35,553 bases of DNA. It comes from an uncultured Oscillospiraceae bacterium. Its GTDB lineage: Bacteria > Bacillota > Clostridia > Oscillospirales > Ruminococcaceae. The DNA is taken from positions 1-35,553 of the forward strand of contig CAKSHG010000002.1 of the NCBI GenBank assembly GCA_934456315.1. Reading direction: 5' to 3'. Shown piece after piece: positions 15,804 through 23,480 of this stretch (positions are counted from its first letter, which is position 1; each line of letters begins with the position of its first letter). The notes beneath the pieces are model-generated. The model had not been told where the DNA came from. It saw only the letters and a list, made by a program, of their open reading frames with translations, and searched no databases. The translations under genes were made by a program, and so were the position numbers.

Positions 15804-17168
15804 TTATTTCTTTATTAATAGTGCAGCGCACTCCACATGGCTCGTCCTCGGAAAAAGGTCGAACGGGCGCACCTTCACGAGCCTGTAGCCCAGCTCGTCA
15901 AGCCGCTTGCAGTCACGCGCGGCGGTCGCAGCGTTGCAGGATATCATAACGATACGCTCCGGCTGCATTCCCGCGCAAGCCGTGAGGGTCGCGTCGTCGC
16001 AGCCCTTTCGCGGCGGGTCGAGGATTATGACGTCCGGACGCTCCCCGGCGCTCTCGAGCTGCTTCGCAGCCTGTCCCGCGTCCGCGCAGATGAACTCCGC
16101 GTTGGTCACCGAATTGCGGTCGGCGTTCTGCCTGGCATTCTCGACCGCCTGCGGGACTATTTCCGCGCCGATGAGCCTGCGCGCCCTCCCCGCCATGGAA
16201 AGTCCTATCGTGCCCGCCCCGCAGTAGAGGTCGAGCAGCAGCTTTCCGTCGGGTTCGGCAAATTCCGCAGCCTGGGCGTACAGCGCTTCCGCCGCCGGAG
16301 TGTTCACCTGGTAGAACGCCCTGGGGGATATCTCCACCTTGACTCCGCACATCACGTCGCTGATGTCCGGCTTCCCGGCGAGCGTTATCTCCTCGTCGCC
16401 GAGGATAACGTTGGTGCGCTCACGGTTGATGTTCAGCGCCACTCCGGTCACCTGCGGGAACCGCTCCATCACGCTCTTCGCGAGCCGCTGGAACTCCGGG
16501 ACCTTTCTCCGCGCGACCAGGCACAGACAAATTTCCCCGCTGTAGTGCCCGCGGCGCAGGTAAACATGCCGCAGCACTCCCTCGTGCTTTTCCTCATTAT
16601 AAATGGAAATGCGGAGCCTGTCCGCCTGTTCGGTGACAAAATTCGTTATTTCCGCGAAAATATCCGGCTGGAGCGCGCATTTCCCGGTGGGAATGACCCG
16701 GTGGCTGCGCTCCGAGTAGAATCCGCAGACAGTCCTGCCGTCCTGCTTCGCGAGCGGCATTTGCAGCTTGTTGCGGTAGCCCTCGGAATTCTCGCTGCCC
16801 CGGATAGGGAGCATTTCCGGCGAAAGCCCTCCGATACGGCTGAACGCGTCCCCCACGAAGCCCTCCTTAGCGCGAAGCTCCGCCTCATAGGAAATGTGCC
16901 GGAAGCAGCAGCCGCCGCACTTTCCGTAGACCGGGCAGGAGTCCGCGACGCGGTCAGGCGAGGGAGTGAGCACCTGCTCGACCCTGCCGTAAGCGTAGCT
17001 TCTGAGCACCTTGACGATACGGCAGGAGATAACGTCCCCCACCGCCGTGAACGGAACGAAAACCGCTATCCCGCGGGAATCCGCGTCCGCGCCGTAATGT
17101 CCCACGCCGCTGCCCTCGCTGGTGAGGGCGGTTATCTCCAGCGTGACGACATCGTTCTTATTCAACAT
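15804..17168 (-). CDS. rlmD: 23S rRNA (uracil-5-)-methyltransferase, RlmD/RlmCD type (TrmA family)
   Basis: The 454-residue protein has an N-terminal TRAM RNA-binding domain (about 1-65) and an Fe-S cluster site CPVYGKCGGCCF. The SAM-binding core contains LLDLYCGAGTIGLSMAG and IILDPPRKGCD, and the catalytic cysteine lies in VMISCNAATAARD. It should make m5U in 23S rRNA; Gram-positive relatives (RlmCD) may modify two sites, so site specificity is open. Its ATG shares one base with the prfB stop (TGATG), so the two genes are translationally coupled. Confidence 0.94.
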   Translation of the reverse strand: MLNKNDVVTLEITALTSEGSGVGHYGADADSRGIAVFVPFTAVGDVISCRIVKVLRSYAYGRVEQVLTPSPDRVADSCPVYGKCGGCCFRHISYEAELRAKEGFVGDAFSRIGGLSPEMLPIRGSENSEGYRNKLQMPLAKQDGRTVCGFYSERSHRVIPTGKCALQPDIFAEITNFVTEQADRLRISIYNEEKHEGVLRHVYLRRGHYSGEICLCLVARRKVPEFQRLAKSVMERFPQVTGVALNINRERTNVILGDEEITLAGKPDISDVMCGVKVEISPRAFYQVNTPAAEALYAQAAEFAEPDGKLLLDLYCGAGTIGLSMAGRARRLIGAEIVPQAVENARQNADRNSVTNAEFICADAGQAAKQLESAGERPDVIILDPPRKGCDDATLTACAGMQPERIVMISCNAATAARDCKRLDELGYRLVKVRPFDLFPRTSHVECAALLIKK

Positions 17169-18280
17169 CAGATCTCACCCAGGCTCTTTGCCTTGAGGTA
17201 AGCGTAGATAAAGCCGTCGATATCGCCGTCCATAACGGACTGGATATTGCCGCTCTCGTAGCCGGTGCGGGTATCCTTGGCGAGGGTGTAGGGCATGAAT
17301 ACATAGGAGCGTATCTGGCTGCCCCATTCGATCTTGAGCTGTTCGCCCTTGATATCGCTGATCTTCTCGAGGTGCTCACGCTCCTTTATCTCGACCAGCT
17401 TGGACATCAGCATCTTCATACAGAAGTCGCGGTTCTGTACCTGTGAACGCTGGGTCTGGCATGCGACCACGATACCCGTGGGCTTGTGGATAAGTCTTAC
17501 CGCGGAGGAGGTCTTGTTGATGTGCTGACCGCCTGCGCCGCTCGCGCGGAACACTTCCATGATGATATCCTCGTCGCGGATCTCAACGGAAACGTCCTTT
17601 TCGATCTCGGGCATAACCTCGACGCTGGCGAAGCTGGTGTGTCTGCGGCCCTGCGCGTCGAACGGGGATACTCTTACCAGTCTGTGGACGCCGTTCTCGG
17701 ACTTGAGGAATCCGTAGGCGTTGAAGCCCTGAATGTGGATAGACGCGCTCTTGATACCCGCTTCTTCGCCGTCGAGGACGTCGAGCACCTCGGTCTTGAA
17801 GCCGTGGCGGTCAGCCCACTTCATATACATTCTAAGCAGCATGGAAACCCAGTCCTGCGCCTCGGTTCCGCCTGCGCCCGCGTGGAACGTCAGGATAGCG
17901 TTGGAGCTGTCGTATTCTCCGGTGAGCAGCGTAGCAAGCTTCTGCTCCTCGAACTCGCTCTTTACCTTCTCTGCAAGCTCCTTGACCTCGTCTACGGCGC
18001 TGTCGTCGTTCTCCTCCTCGGCGAGCTCTATCATCGCGAGAACGTCGTCGTGGTTGGTTTTCATACGGTTAAAGCTGTCGATGGTATTCTTATACTGACC
18101 TATCTGCTGCTGAACTGCCTGCGCCTTTTCGGGGTCGTCCCAGAAGTTCGGCTCGGTGGATTTCATCTCCAGCTCGTCTACCTTGATCTTAAGCCCCTCA
18201 AGGTTCAGCGCGCCCTTCAGCTCCTCTATCTGGGGAGTGAGCGCCTCCATCGCTAATCTTGTTTCGTCGTACTGTATCAT
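17168..18280 (-). CDS. prfB: Peptide chain release factor 2 (no programmed frameshift)
   Basis: RF2 reads UGA and UAA stops and triggers peptide release. The 370-residue product has the tripeptide anticodon SPF (205-207) and the catalytic GGQ (250-252), in ASGAGGQHINKTSSAVR. Many bacteria encode RF2 with a +1 frameshift at CTT-TGA near codon 26. Here the same spot (codons 27-28, 18197-18202) reads CTT-GAG in one continuous frame, so the autoregulatory shift is absent. The ATG has AGGAGAGA upstream and its own promoter. It is followed directly by rlmD. Confidence 0.97.
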   Translation of the reverse strand: MIQYDETRLAMEALTPQIEELKGALNLEGLKIKVDELEMKSTEPNFWDDPEKAQAVQQQIGQYKNTIDSFNRMKTNHDDVLAMIELAEEENDDSAVDEVKELAEKVKSEFEEQKLATLLTGEYDSSNAILTFHAGAGGTEAQDWVSMLLRMYMKWADRHGFKTEVLDVLDGEEAGIKSASIHIQGFNAYGFLKSENGVHRLVRVSPFDAQGRRHTSFASVEVMPEIEKDVSVEIRDEDIIMEVFRASGAGGQHINKTSSAVRLIHKPTGIVVACQTQRSQVQNRDFCMKMLMSKLVEIKEREHLEKISDIKGEQLKIEWGSQIRSYVFMPYTLAKDTRTGYESGNIQSVMDGDIDGFIYAYLKAKSLGEI

Positions 18281-18350
18281 ATTCTCTCCTGTAACAAATA
18301 ATTAGTTTCTCAAAGTACTTTTGTTCATAAAAATACCCATTATCCTAATT

Positions 18351-18379
18351 AGTATATCACAAATCGTCCGGATTTGCAA
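18351..18379 (-). promoter_or_regulatory. Promoter of prfB-rlmD
   Basis: On the minus strand TTGCAA (18374-18379), 17 bp, TATACT (18351-18356), giving a leader of about 65 nt. Confidence 0.62.
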
Positions 18380-18410
18380 TACCCGAAATGCAGTTTTTTA
18401 TAAAAATCGG

Positions 18411-18439
18411 TTGACAAAAGCGAGCGGATATGGTAAAAT
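18411..18439 (+). promoter_or_regulatory. Promoter of tRNA-Leu
   Basis: TTGACA (18411-18416), 17 bp, TAAAAT (18434-18439), ending 17 bp before the mature tRNA start. Confidence 0.8.
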
Positions 18440-18456
18440 CAATAATATACTGACAC

Positions 18457-18543
18457 GCCGGTGTGTTGGAACTGGCAGACGAGGAGGACTCAAAATCCTT
18501 TGGTAGCGATACCGTGCGGGTTCGACCCCCGCCACCGGCACCA
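18457..18543 (+). tRNA. tRNA-Leu, anticodon CAA
   Basis: An 87-nt class II tRNA. The acceptor stem pairs GCCGGTG (18457-18463) with CACCGGC (18533-18539); the discriminator is A and CCA is encoded. The anticodon stem-loop is GAGGA-CTCAAAA-TCCTT with CAA at 18491-18493, reading UUG. The long variable arm (GGTA-GCGA-TACC) and the TTCGACC T-loop are present. Confidence 0.96.
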
Positions 18544-18551
18544 TATAATAA

Positions 18552-18802
18552 AGCAGACCGCCTTTTAACTAAGACGGTCTGTTCAGTTTGTCGAAAAAGT
18601 ATCTTTTTGCCCGCGGAGCGGGCTTTTGAAATCTGTTTTTTGCCACGGGTTTCCCGGGGCAAAAAACACTTCTATCCGCGCAAGTGTGCGGTTTGTCGGC
18701 AAAGCCGACAAACCGTGCGCGCAGCGCGGATGTTCGGCGGAAAAGTCCCAACGGGACTTTTTCGACGGTCTGAGCAGACCGCCTTTTAACTAAGACGGTC
18801 TG
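18552..18802. repeat. 177-bp hairpin-rich element between two identical 30-bp terminator copies
   Basis: An identical 30-bp sequence, itself a hairpin (CAGACCG to CGGTCTG), occurs at 18552-18581 and 18773-18802. Between them lies 18590-18766, bounded by GTCGAAAAAGT and its exact reverse complement ACTTTTTCGAC. Inside are several nested hairpins: GCCCGC/GCGGGC near 18609, TTTTTTGCC/GGCAAAAAA near 18635-18666, an 11-bp stem with an AAA loop at 18690-18714, TCCGCGC/GCGCGGA around it, and AAAGTCCC/GGGACTTT at 18742-18760. There is no credible coding sequence. It looks like a mobile or REP/MITE-like non-coding repeat (inference). Confidence 0.75.
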
Positions 18803-18808
18803 CTTTTA
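18774..18808 (+). terminator. Terminator after tRNA-Leu (distal copy)
   Basis: GCAGACCG and CGGTCTGC pair around the loop and are followed by TTTTATTT. The proximal copy at 18552-18581 has the same stem but is followed by TTCAG, so only this distal copy keeps a U-tract. Confidence 0.72.
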
Positions 18809-19828
18809 TTTCTGATGCAGCGAGCTAAGTTGCCCGCAGGCAGCCGCGATATCCCCGCCGAACTCCCGGCGCATGGTGACCGCGACGCCGCGCTTCTTGA
18901 GAACATCGTAGAACGCCATGATACGCTCCCGGCTGCTGCGGGAGAAGCCGCTGTCGTTGCCGTTGTAGGGGATAATATTGACGTAGAACTCCCTGCCCTG
19001 CGCGCCGCAGCCGACGAGCTCCGCGAGCTGCTCCGCCTGCTCCGTGGAATCGTTCACGCCGGAAAGCATGACATACTCCAGCGTGACCCTGCGGTTGTGG
19101 AGCCTTGCGAAATCCCGCGCCGCAACGATGACCTCCCGCACCGGATACCTCCGGTTGACCGGCATCAGCCGTGAGCGCAGCGCGTCGTCCGCCGCGTGGA
19201 GGCTCACCGCAAGGCTGCACGGGTGCGGAAGCTCCGCCCAGGCGCGTATTCCCGGAACGATCCCGCAGGTGGACACCGTGACGTGCTTCTCGCCCAGCGC
19301 CAGCGCCTTGTAATCCACGCAGTTCGCGCAGAAATCCCGCACCGCGTCAAAATTATCGAACGGCTCGCCGATACCCATCACGGTCACGCTGTGGAGCTCC
19401 GCGCCGCACTCCCGGCGTAACTTCATCACCTGCGCCATCATCTCCCCGGCGGAAAGGCTGCGGCGCTTTTTCAGCCGCCCGCTCTGGCAGAACGCGCAGC
19501 CCATCGCACAGCCGACCTGCGTAGAAACGCAGACGCTCCCGCCGTAAGCCTGCCGCATGAGGACGCTCTCCACAAGGCTGCCGTCCGGGAATTTCAGCAG
19601 CAGCTTTTCCGTACTCCCGTCCCCGCTTCGCGCGACAGTTTCCGGTAGCTCCATCGTGAATTCAGCCGCCAGGGCGGACTTCACCCGCTGCGCGAACGGA
19701 AGCTCCTCAAAGCTGCGGCAGTCCCGCTGATACAGCCATTCAAGCAGTATCGCGGCCTTTGCCGGATTCTCGCCGCGCCCGCTGAACCATTCCCCGAGCG
19801 ACCCGCGCGTCATTGACCAGATGTCCAT
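18806..19828 (-). CDS. rlmN: RlmN-family dual-specificity 23S rRNA/tRNA adenine-C2 methyltransferase
   Basis: A radical SAM enzyme that methylates C2 of A2503 in 23S rRNA, and A37 in some tRNAs. In 340 residues it has the CxxxCxxC cluster site (C107, C111, C114 in VGCAMGCAFCQSG), the first mechanistic cysteine (C100) and the C-terminal one that becomes methylated (C331 in AAACGQL). Two motifs depart from common RlmN: MGIGEPFDNF where MGMGEPL-N is usual, and REFGGDIAAACGQL, whose FG resembles Cfr (QFGIDIDAACGQL). I still favour RlmN, but the Cfr-like alternative (C8 methylation, antibiotic resistance) cannot be excluded by eye. The ATG is preceded by GGGAGG, inside the end of the upstream gene. 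Confidence 0.86.
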   Translation of the reverse strand: MDIWSMTRGSLGEWFSGRGENPAKAAILLEWLYQRDCRSFEELPFAQRVKSALAAEFTMELPETVARSGDGSTEKLLLKFPDGSLVESVLMRQAYGGSVCVSTQVGCAMGCAFCQSGRLKKRRSLSAGEMMAQVMKLRRECGAELHSVTVMGIGEPFDNFDAVRDFCANCVDYKALALGEKHVTVSTCGIVPGIRAWAELPHPCSLAVSLHAADDALRSRLMPVNRRYPVREVIVAARDFARLHNRRVTLEYVMLSGVNDSTEQAEQLAELVGCGAQGREFYVNIIPYNGNDSGFSRSSRERIMAFYDVLKKRGVAVTMRREFGGDIAAACGQLSSLHQK

Positions 19829-20758
19829 TCAAACCTCCCTGAAACGCAGCCCCTGAATGCTGTCGAGCTGCTTCTGACGTTTCATTATCCCGCCCAGCAC
19901 GGCGCGCTTGTCAAGACTCCAAAGCGGAGCCAGCAGCTCCTCCCGGTCGCCGTCGCCGGTCAGCCTTTCTATCACGGTTTCCGGCGGGAGCAGCTCCAGC
20001 TGCCTTACCACCGTGCCGATGTAGTCGTCGCGCTCCATCGGCTGGTACTTTCCGGAGCCCCACAGCCCCGCGAGCGGGGTGTTTTTTATGACGTGCAGCA
20101 GATGTATCTTCACCCCGTCCGGACGCATTCTGCCGAGGATCTCTGCGGTCTGTTCCATCATCTCGGGCGTTTCCCCGGGAAGCCCGTTTATTATGTGCAC
20201 GCAGATACGCAGCCCAGCATTCCGGGCGGTTTCGAATCCCCTTACGAACTCCGCGAAGTCATGCCCGCGGTTGATGAGCCGCGCCGTGCTGTCGTGCGCG
20301 GTCTGCAGCCCCAGCTCCACAGTCACCGGGACCGGAAGCCCGGCGAGAAGCTCCGCGCGCTCCCGGTCAAGGCAGTCCGCGCGGGTAGCGACGGATATCC
20401 CGCAGATGTCGCATTCCAGCGCGCCGGAGTAGACCTCCCGCAGGCGCTCCGGAGTGCCGTAGGTGTTGGTGTGCGCCTGGAAATACGCGATGATGCCCGC
20501 GTCCGGGTGAGCCACGCGGATACGCCGCGTTTCGCGGAGTATCTGCTCCCGGACGGAAAGCTCCGGCGCAGTGAAGTAACCGCTCCCTCCGGAGCAGTAA
20601 ATGCAGCCGCCCACGCCGCACCTGCCGTCGATGTTGGGACAGGTGAACCCCGCGTCCACGACGGCTTTGTAGACCGGTCTGCCCCAGACGCGCCTGTTGT
20701 GGTATTTCAGCGTGTGGTAACGGCTCCCGTCATCGGAGAACGCGAACTTTCGCGGCAT
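19829..20758 (-). CDS. TIGR01212/YtqA-family radical SAM protein
   Basis: The 309-residue protein begins with the family-typical Y-LKYHNRRVWGRPVYKAVVDAG segment, then the cysteine cluster TCPNIDGRCGVGGCIYCSGG. C40, C47, C52 and C55 are visible, and the last ones likely ligate the 4Fe-4S cluster. YFQAHTNTYG, VELGLQTAHDST and HIINGLPGETPEMM are further landmarks of this Elp3-like group. In Bacillus the relative YtqA lies beside a methyltransferase; the function here is unproven but probably RNA modification. It is followed at once by rlmN (stop and start adjacent), so the two are co-transcribed. Confidence 0.9.
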   Translation of the reverse strand: MPRKFAFSDDGSRYHTLKYHNRRVWGRPVYKAVVDAGFTCPNIDGRCGVGGCIYCSGGSGYFTAPELSVREQILRETRRIRVAHPDAGIIAYFQAHTNTYGTPERLREVYSGALECDICGISVATRADCLDRERAELLAGLPVPVTVELGLQTAHDSTARLINRGHDFAEFVRGFETARNAGLRICVHIINGLPGETPEMMEQTAEILGRMRPDGVKIHLLHVIKNTPLAGLWGSGKYQPMERDDYIGTVVRQLELLPPETVIERLTGDGDREELLAPLWSLDKRAVLGGIMKRQKQLDSIQGLRFREV

Positions 20759-20790
20759 GGGAACACCCCTTTTCTGAATAATTCCATGTA

Positions 20791-20819
20791 ATTATAGCAT
20801 ACCCTGCTGATTTCGTCAA
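20791..20819 (-). promoter_or_regulatory. Promoter of the TIGR01212-rlmN operon
   Basis: On the minus strand TTGACG (20814-20819), 17 bp, TATAAT (20791-20796). Confidence 0.78.
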
Positions 20820-20821
20820 CC

Positions 20822-20910
20822 ATATGTAAATTCACAGTTGAGTACTACCCGGTCAAACGGCATGGGTCAGCGGTAAAACCGCCGTGCTGTAATTTAATGG
20901 GTTTACATAT
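20822..20910. repeat. Inverted-repeat-bounded 89-bp segment in the nrdD upstream region
   Basis: The 322-bp gap between the TIGR01212 gene and nrdD holds, from left to right: the leftward promoter; 9-bp arms ATATGTAAA (20822-20830) and TTTACATAT (20902-20910) enclosing a small hairpin GCGGT-AAAA-CCGC; a second inverted repeat CACGAAATT/AATTTGTG (20933-20958); and the nrdD promoter with NrdR-like boxes. I recognise no coding sequence or known riboswitch in it. Confidence 0.5.
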
Positions 20911-20980
20911 CGTTCATAAATTTGTAACATCTCACGAAATTTTGCTTCGTAATTTGTGCAGAACTAAAAATTATTATGCC

Positions 20981-21009
20981 TTGACAAACGTCCAAGAAAA
21001 CTATATAAT
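20981..21009 (+). promoter_or_regulatory. Promoter of nrdD
   Basis: TTGACA (20981-20986), 17 bp, TATAAT (21004-21009). The first NrdR-like box covers the -10. Confidence 0.85.
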
Positions 21010-21044
21010 AGATTTATCGCGTTTTTTGATACAAGATATTGTGT
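20998..21044 (+). promoter_or_regulatory. Pair of NrdR-box-like sites
   Basis: The downstream 16-mer ATACAAGATATTGTGT (21029-21044) is close to the NrdR consensus (ACACWATATNTWGTGT type). The upstream one, AAACTATATAATAGAT (20998-21013), matches well in its left half. They start 31 bp apart, the three-turn spacing known for NrdR box pairs, and the upstream box overlaps the -10. NrdR would repress when deoxynucleotides are abundant (family knowledge). Confidence 0.65.
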
Positions 21045-21080
21045 TATTTTATTTCATTTAAAAAGGAGCAATCACAGATA

Positions 21081-23414
21081 ATGGCAATGATAACAATGAT
21101 AAAGAAGCGTGACGGACGGCAGGTGCCTTTCAATATAGAGAAGATCGCCAACGCTATCTTTAAGGCTGCGCAGACCGTCGGAGGAAACGACTACAAGGAA
21201 GCGATGGACCTTGCCGACAAGGTATGCCAGGAGCTTTCCGAGGAGGTCATCGGCAGGGATCCCTCCGTCGAGGAAGTACAGGATATGGTAGAGAGGGTGC
21301 TGGTCGAGCAGGGCCACGCCAAGACCGCAAAGGCATACATACTCTACCGCGCGGACCGCACCAGGGCGCGCGAGATGAACTCCACCCTGATGAAGATATA
21401 CGAGGACCTGACGTTCATGTCCGCGTCCGACTGCGACATCAAGCGCGAGAACGCCAACATCGACGGCGACACCGCAATGGGCACCATGCTGAAATACGGC
21501 AGCGAGGGCGCAAAGCAGTTCAACGAGATGTACGTCCTGGACCCGAAGCACTCCCGCGCGCACATCAACGGCGATATCCACATACACGACCTGGATTTCC
21601 TGACCCTGACCACCACCTGCTGCCAGATTGACCTGCTCAAGCTGTTCCACGGAGGATTCTCCACCGGACACGGCTACCTGCGCGAGCCGAACGACATCTC
21701 CAGCTACGCAGCGCTCGCATGCATTGCCATTCAGTCCAACCAGAACGACCAGCACGGCGGACAGTCCGTGCCGATATTCGACTACGCCATGGCGGAAGGC
21801 GTAAAAAAGACCTTCCGCAGGCTGTACACCAATAACCTCGCCAAGGCGGTAAGTTTCACACTCGGCATTGAGGATTACACCGGGGTGCTCGAGGAATTCA
21901 AGCTCATAGCGTCCGAGATAGGCAAGGAATACGGGCTGTACCCCAGCCTCCAGAACAACGACGAATACAAGGCGAAGGAGTGGGAAATAGCTTCCGCGAA
22001 GTACGGCGACGAGTTCTCCCACCTCCAGGACAGAGCCGAAAAGCTTGCCGAGTCCGAAACCGACCGCGCGACCTACCAGGCGATGGAAGCGCTCATACAT
22101 AACCTGAACACCATGAATTCCCGCGCCGGCGCGCAGAATCCGTTCTCCTCGATAAACTACGGCACCGACACCTCCCCCGAGGGCAGAATGGTCATCAAGA
22201 ACGTAATGCTCGCCGAGGAACACGGTCTGGGCAACGGCGAAACTCCGATATTCCCGATACATATCTTCAAGGTCAAGGAGGGCGTGAACTACAACCCCGG
22301 CGACCCGAACTACGACCTGTTCAAGCTGGCTATCCGCGTTTCTGCAAAGCGCATGTTCCCGAACTTCTCGTTCATCGACGCGCCGTTCAACCTCCAGTAC
22401 TACAAGCCCGGCGACTACCACACCGAGGCGGCGTACATGGGCTGCCGCACCCGCGTTATCGGCAACGTTTACGACCCCACCCGCGAGATCGTCACCGGCA
22501 GGGGCAACCTTAGCTTCACCACCATCAACCTCCCCCGCCTTGCGATAGAAGCGCACGGCGACCTGGACAAGTTCTACGCTTCCCTGGACGACATGATGGA
22601 TCTCGTTGTCGACCAGCTCGTTGCGCGCTTCAGGATACAGTGCAGCAAGCATGTGAAGAACTACCCGTTCCTGATGGGACAGGGCGTGTGGATAGATTCC
22701 GAAAAGCTCTCCGACAGCGACAGCGTTGCCGAGATACTCAAGCATGGCACGCTCTCCATGGGCTTCATCGGACTTGCGGAGTGCCTGAAAGCGCTCATCG
22801 GCGTACATCACGGCGAATCCCCCGAGGCGCAGAAGCTGGGTCTTGACATCATCACCCGCATGAGAAAGCGCATGGACGACGAAAGCGAAAAGACCCATCT
22901 CAATTTCAGCCTGCTCGCAACTCCCGCGGAGGGACTTTCCGGCAGATTCGTCCGCATCGACAAGAAGATATACGGCGAGATACCCGGCGTGACCGACCGC
23001 GAGTACTACACCAACTCGTTCCACGTTCCGGTATACTACAACATAAGCGCGTTCCGCAAGATAAAGCTGGAAGCTCCTTACCACGCGCTGACCAACGGCG
23101 GACACATCAGCTACATCGAGCTTGACGGCGACCCGCTGAAGAACCTCGACGCATTCGAGCAGATAGTCCGCTGCATGAAGGAACAGGGCATAGGCTACGG
23201 CGCGATAAACCACCCGATAGACCGCGACCCGAAGTGCGGCTACACCGGCATAATCGACGACGAGTGCCCCTGCTGCCACCGCCGGGAGGAGGAAGTGGCA
23301 TTCGAGCGTATCCGCCGTATCACGGGATATCTTGTAGGCACGCTCGACCGCTTCAACAACGCCAAGCGCGCCGAGGAAGCCGACCGGGTAAAGCACGGGA
23401 CCTCCGAGGAATAA
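21081..23414 (+). CDS. nrdD: Anaerobic (class III) ribonucleoside-triphosphate reductase, catalytic subunit
   Basis: NrdD makes deoxynucleotides from ribonucleoside triphosphates using an oxygen-sensitive glycyl radical. The 777-residue protein has an N-terminal ATP-cone (about 5-95, KKRDGRQVPFNIEKIANAI), the barrel core, a zinc site near the end (CGYTG then CPCCHR), and the glycyl radical loop RITGYLVG with the radical glycine near 749. I chose ATG 21081: the protein then starts with the usual short lead, although AGGAG is 12 nt away, a little far. An upstream ATG at 21039 has no RBS and falls inside a predicted NrdR box. It is followed by nrdG. Confidence 0.96.
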   Translation: MAMITMIKKRDGRQVPFNIEKIANAIFKAAQTVGGNDYKEAMDLADKVCQELSEEVIGRDPSVEEVQDMVERVLVEQGHAKTAKAYILYRADRTRAREMNSTLMKIYEDLTFMSASDCDIKRENANIDGDTAMGTMLKYGSEGAKQFNEMYVLDPKHSRAHINGDIHIHDLDFLTLTTTCCQIDLLKLFHGGFSTGHGYLREPNDISSYAALACIAIQSNQNDQHGGQSVPIFDYAMAEGVKKTFRRLYTNNLAKAVSFTLGIEDYTGVLEEFKLIASEIGKEYGLYPSLQNNDEYKAKEWEIASAKYGDEFSHLQDRAEKLAESETDRATYQAMEALIHNLNTMNSRAGAQNPFSSINYGTDTSPEGRMVIKNVMLAEEHGLGNGETPIFPIHIFKVKEGVNYNPGDPNYDLFKLAIRVSAKRMFPNFSFIDAPFNLQYYKPGDYHTEAAYMGCRTRVIGNVYDPTREIVTGRGNLSFTTINLPRLAIEAHGDLDKFYASLDDMMDLVVDQLVARFRIQCSKHVKNYPFLMGQGVWIDSEKLSDSDSVAEILKHGTLSMGFIGLAECLKALIGVHHGESPEAQKLGLDIITRMRKRMDDESEKTHLNFSLLATPAEGLSGRFVRIDKKIYGEIPGVTDREYYTNSFHVPVYYNISAFRKIKLEAPYHALTNGGHISYIELDGDPLKNLDAFEQIVRCMKEQGIGYGAINHPIDRDPKCGYTGIIDDECPCCHRREEEVAFERIRRITGYLVGTLDRFNNAKRAEEADRVKHGTSEE

Positions 23415-23431
23415 TTCAAACAGAACCATCT

Positions 23432-23466
23432 GCTGTGCGGGGTGACAAACTCCGCACAGCTTTTTG
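23432..23466 (+). terminator. Hairpin with U-tract between nrdD and nrdG
   Basis: GCTGTGCGG (23432-23440) pairs with CCGCACAGC (23452-23460) and TTTTTG follows. It resembles an intrinsic terminator placed inside the operon, 20 nt before nrdG. Confidence 0.78.
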
Positions 23467-23480
23467 TGAAAGGAAAAACT

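Noticed and set aside
15837..17201. Open frame antisense to rlmD with the same length
   Set aside because: rlmD has all family motifs and is coupled to prfB; the antisense frame has low-complexity Arg/His/Leu-rich content.
18190..18210. Programmed +1 frameshift in prfB
   Set aside because: There is no in-frame TGA; the reading frame is continuous through the usual shift site.
18357..18789. Open frames on both strands across tRNA-Leu and the hairpin element
   Set aside because: They cross a tRNA gene and nested hairpins, have no convincing RBS, and look like translated repeats.
18806..19828. Calling this gene cfr
   Set aside because: Only one or two motifs resemble Cfr; the overall pattern fits RlmN, so it is left as a point to check.
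20831..20901. Cobalamin riboswitch upstream of nrdD
   Set aside because: I could not find the B12-box or the other conserved riboswitch segments; class III reductase does not need B12.
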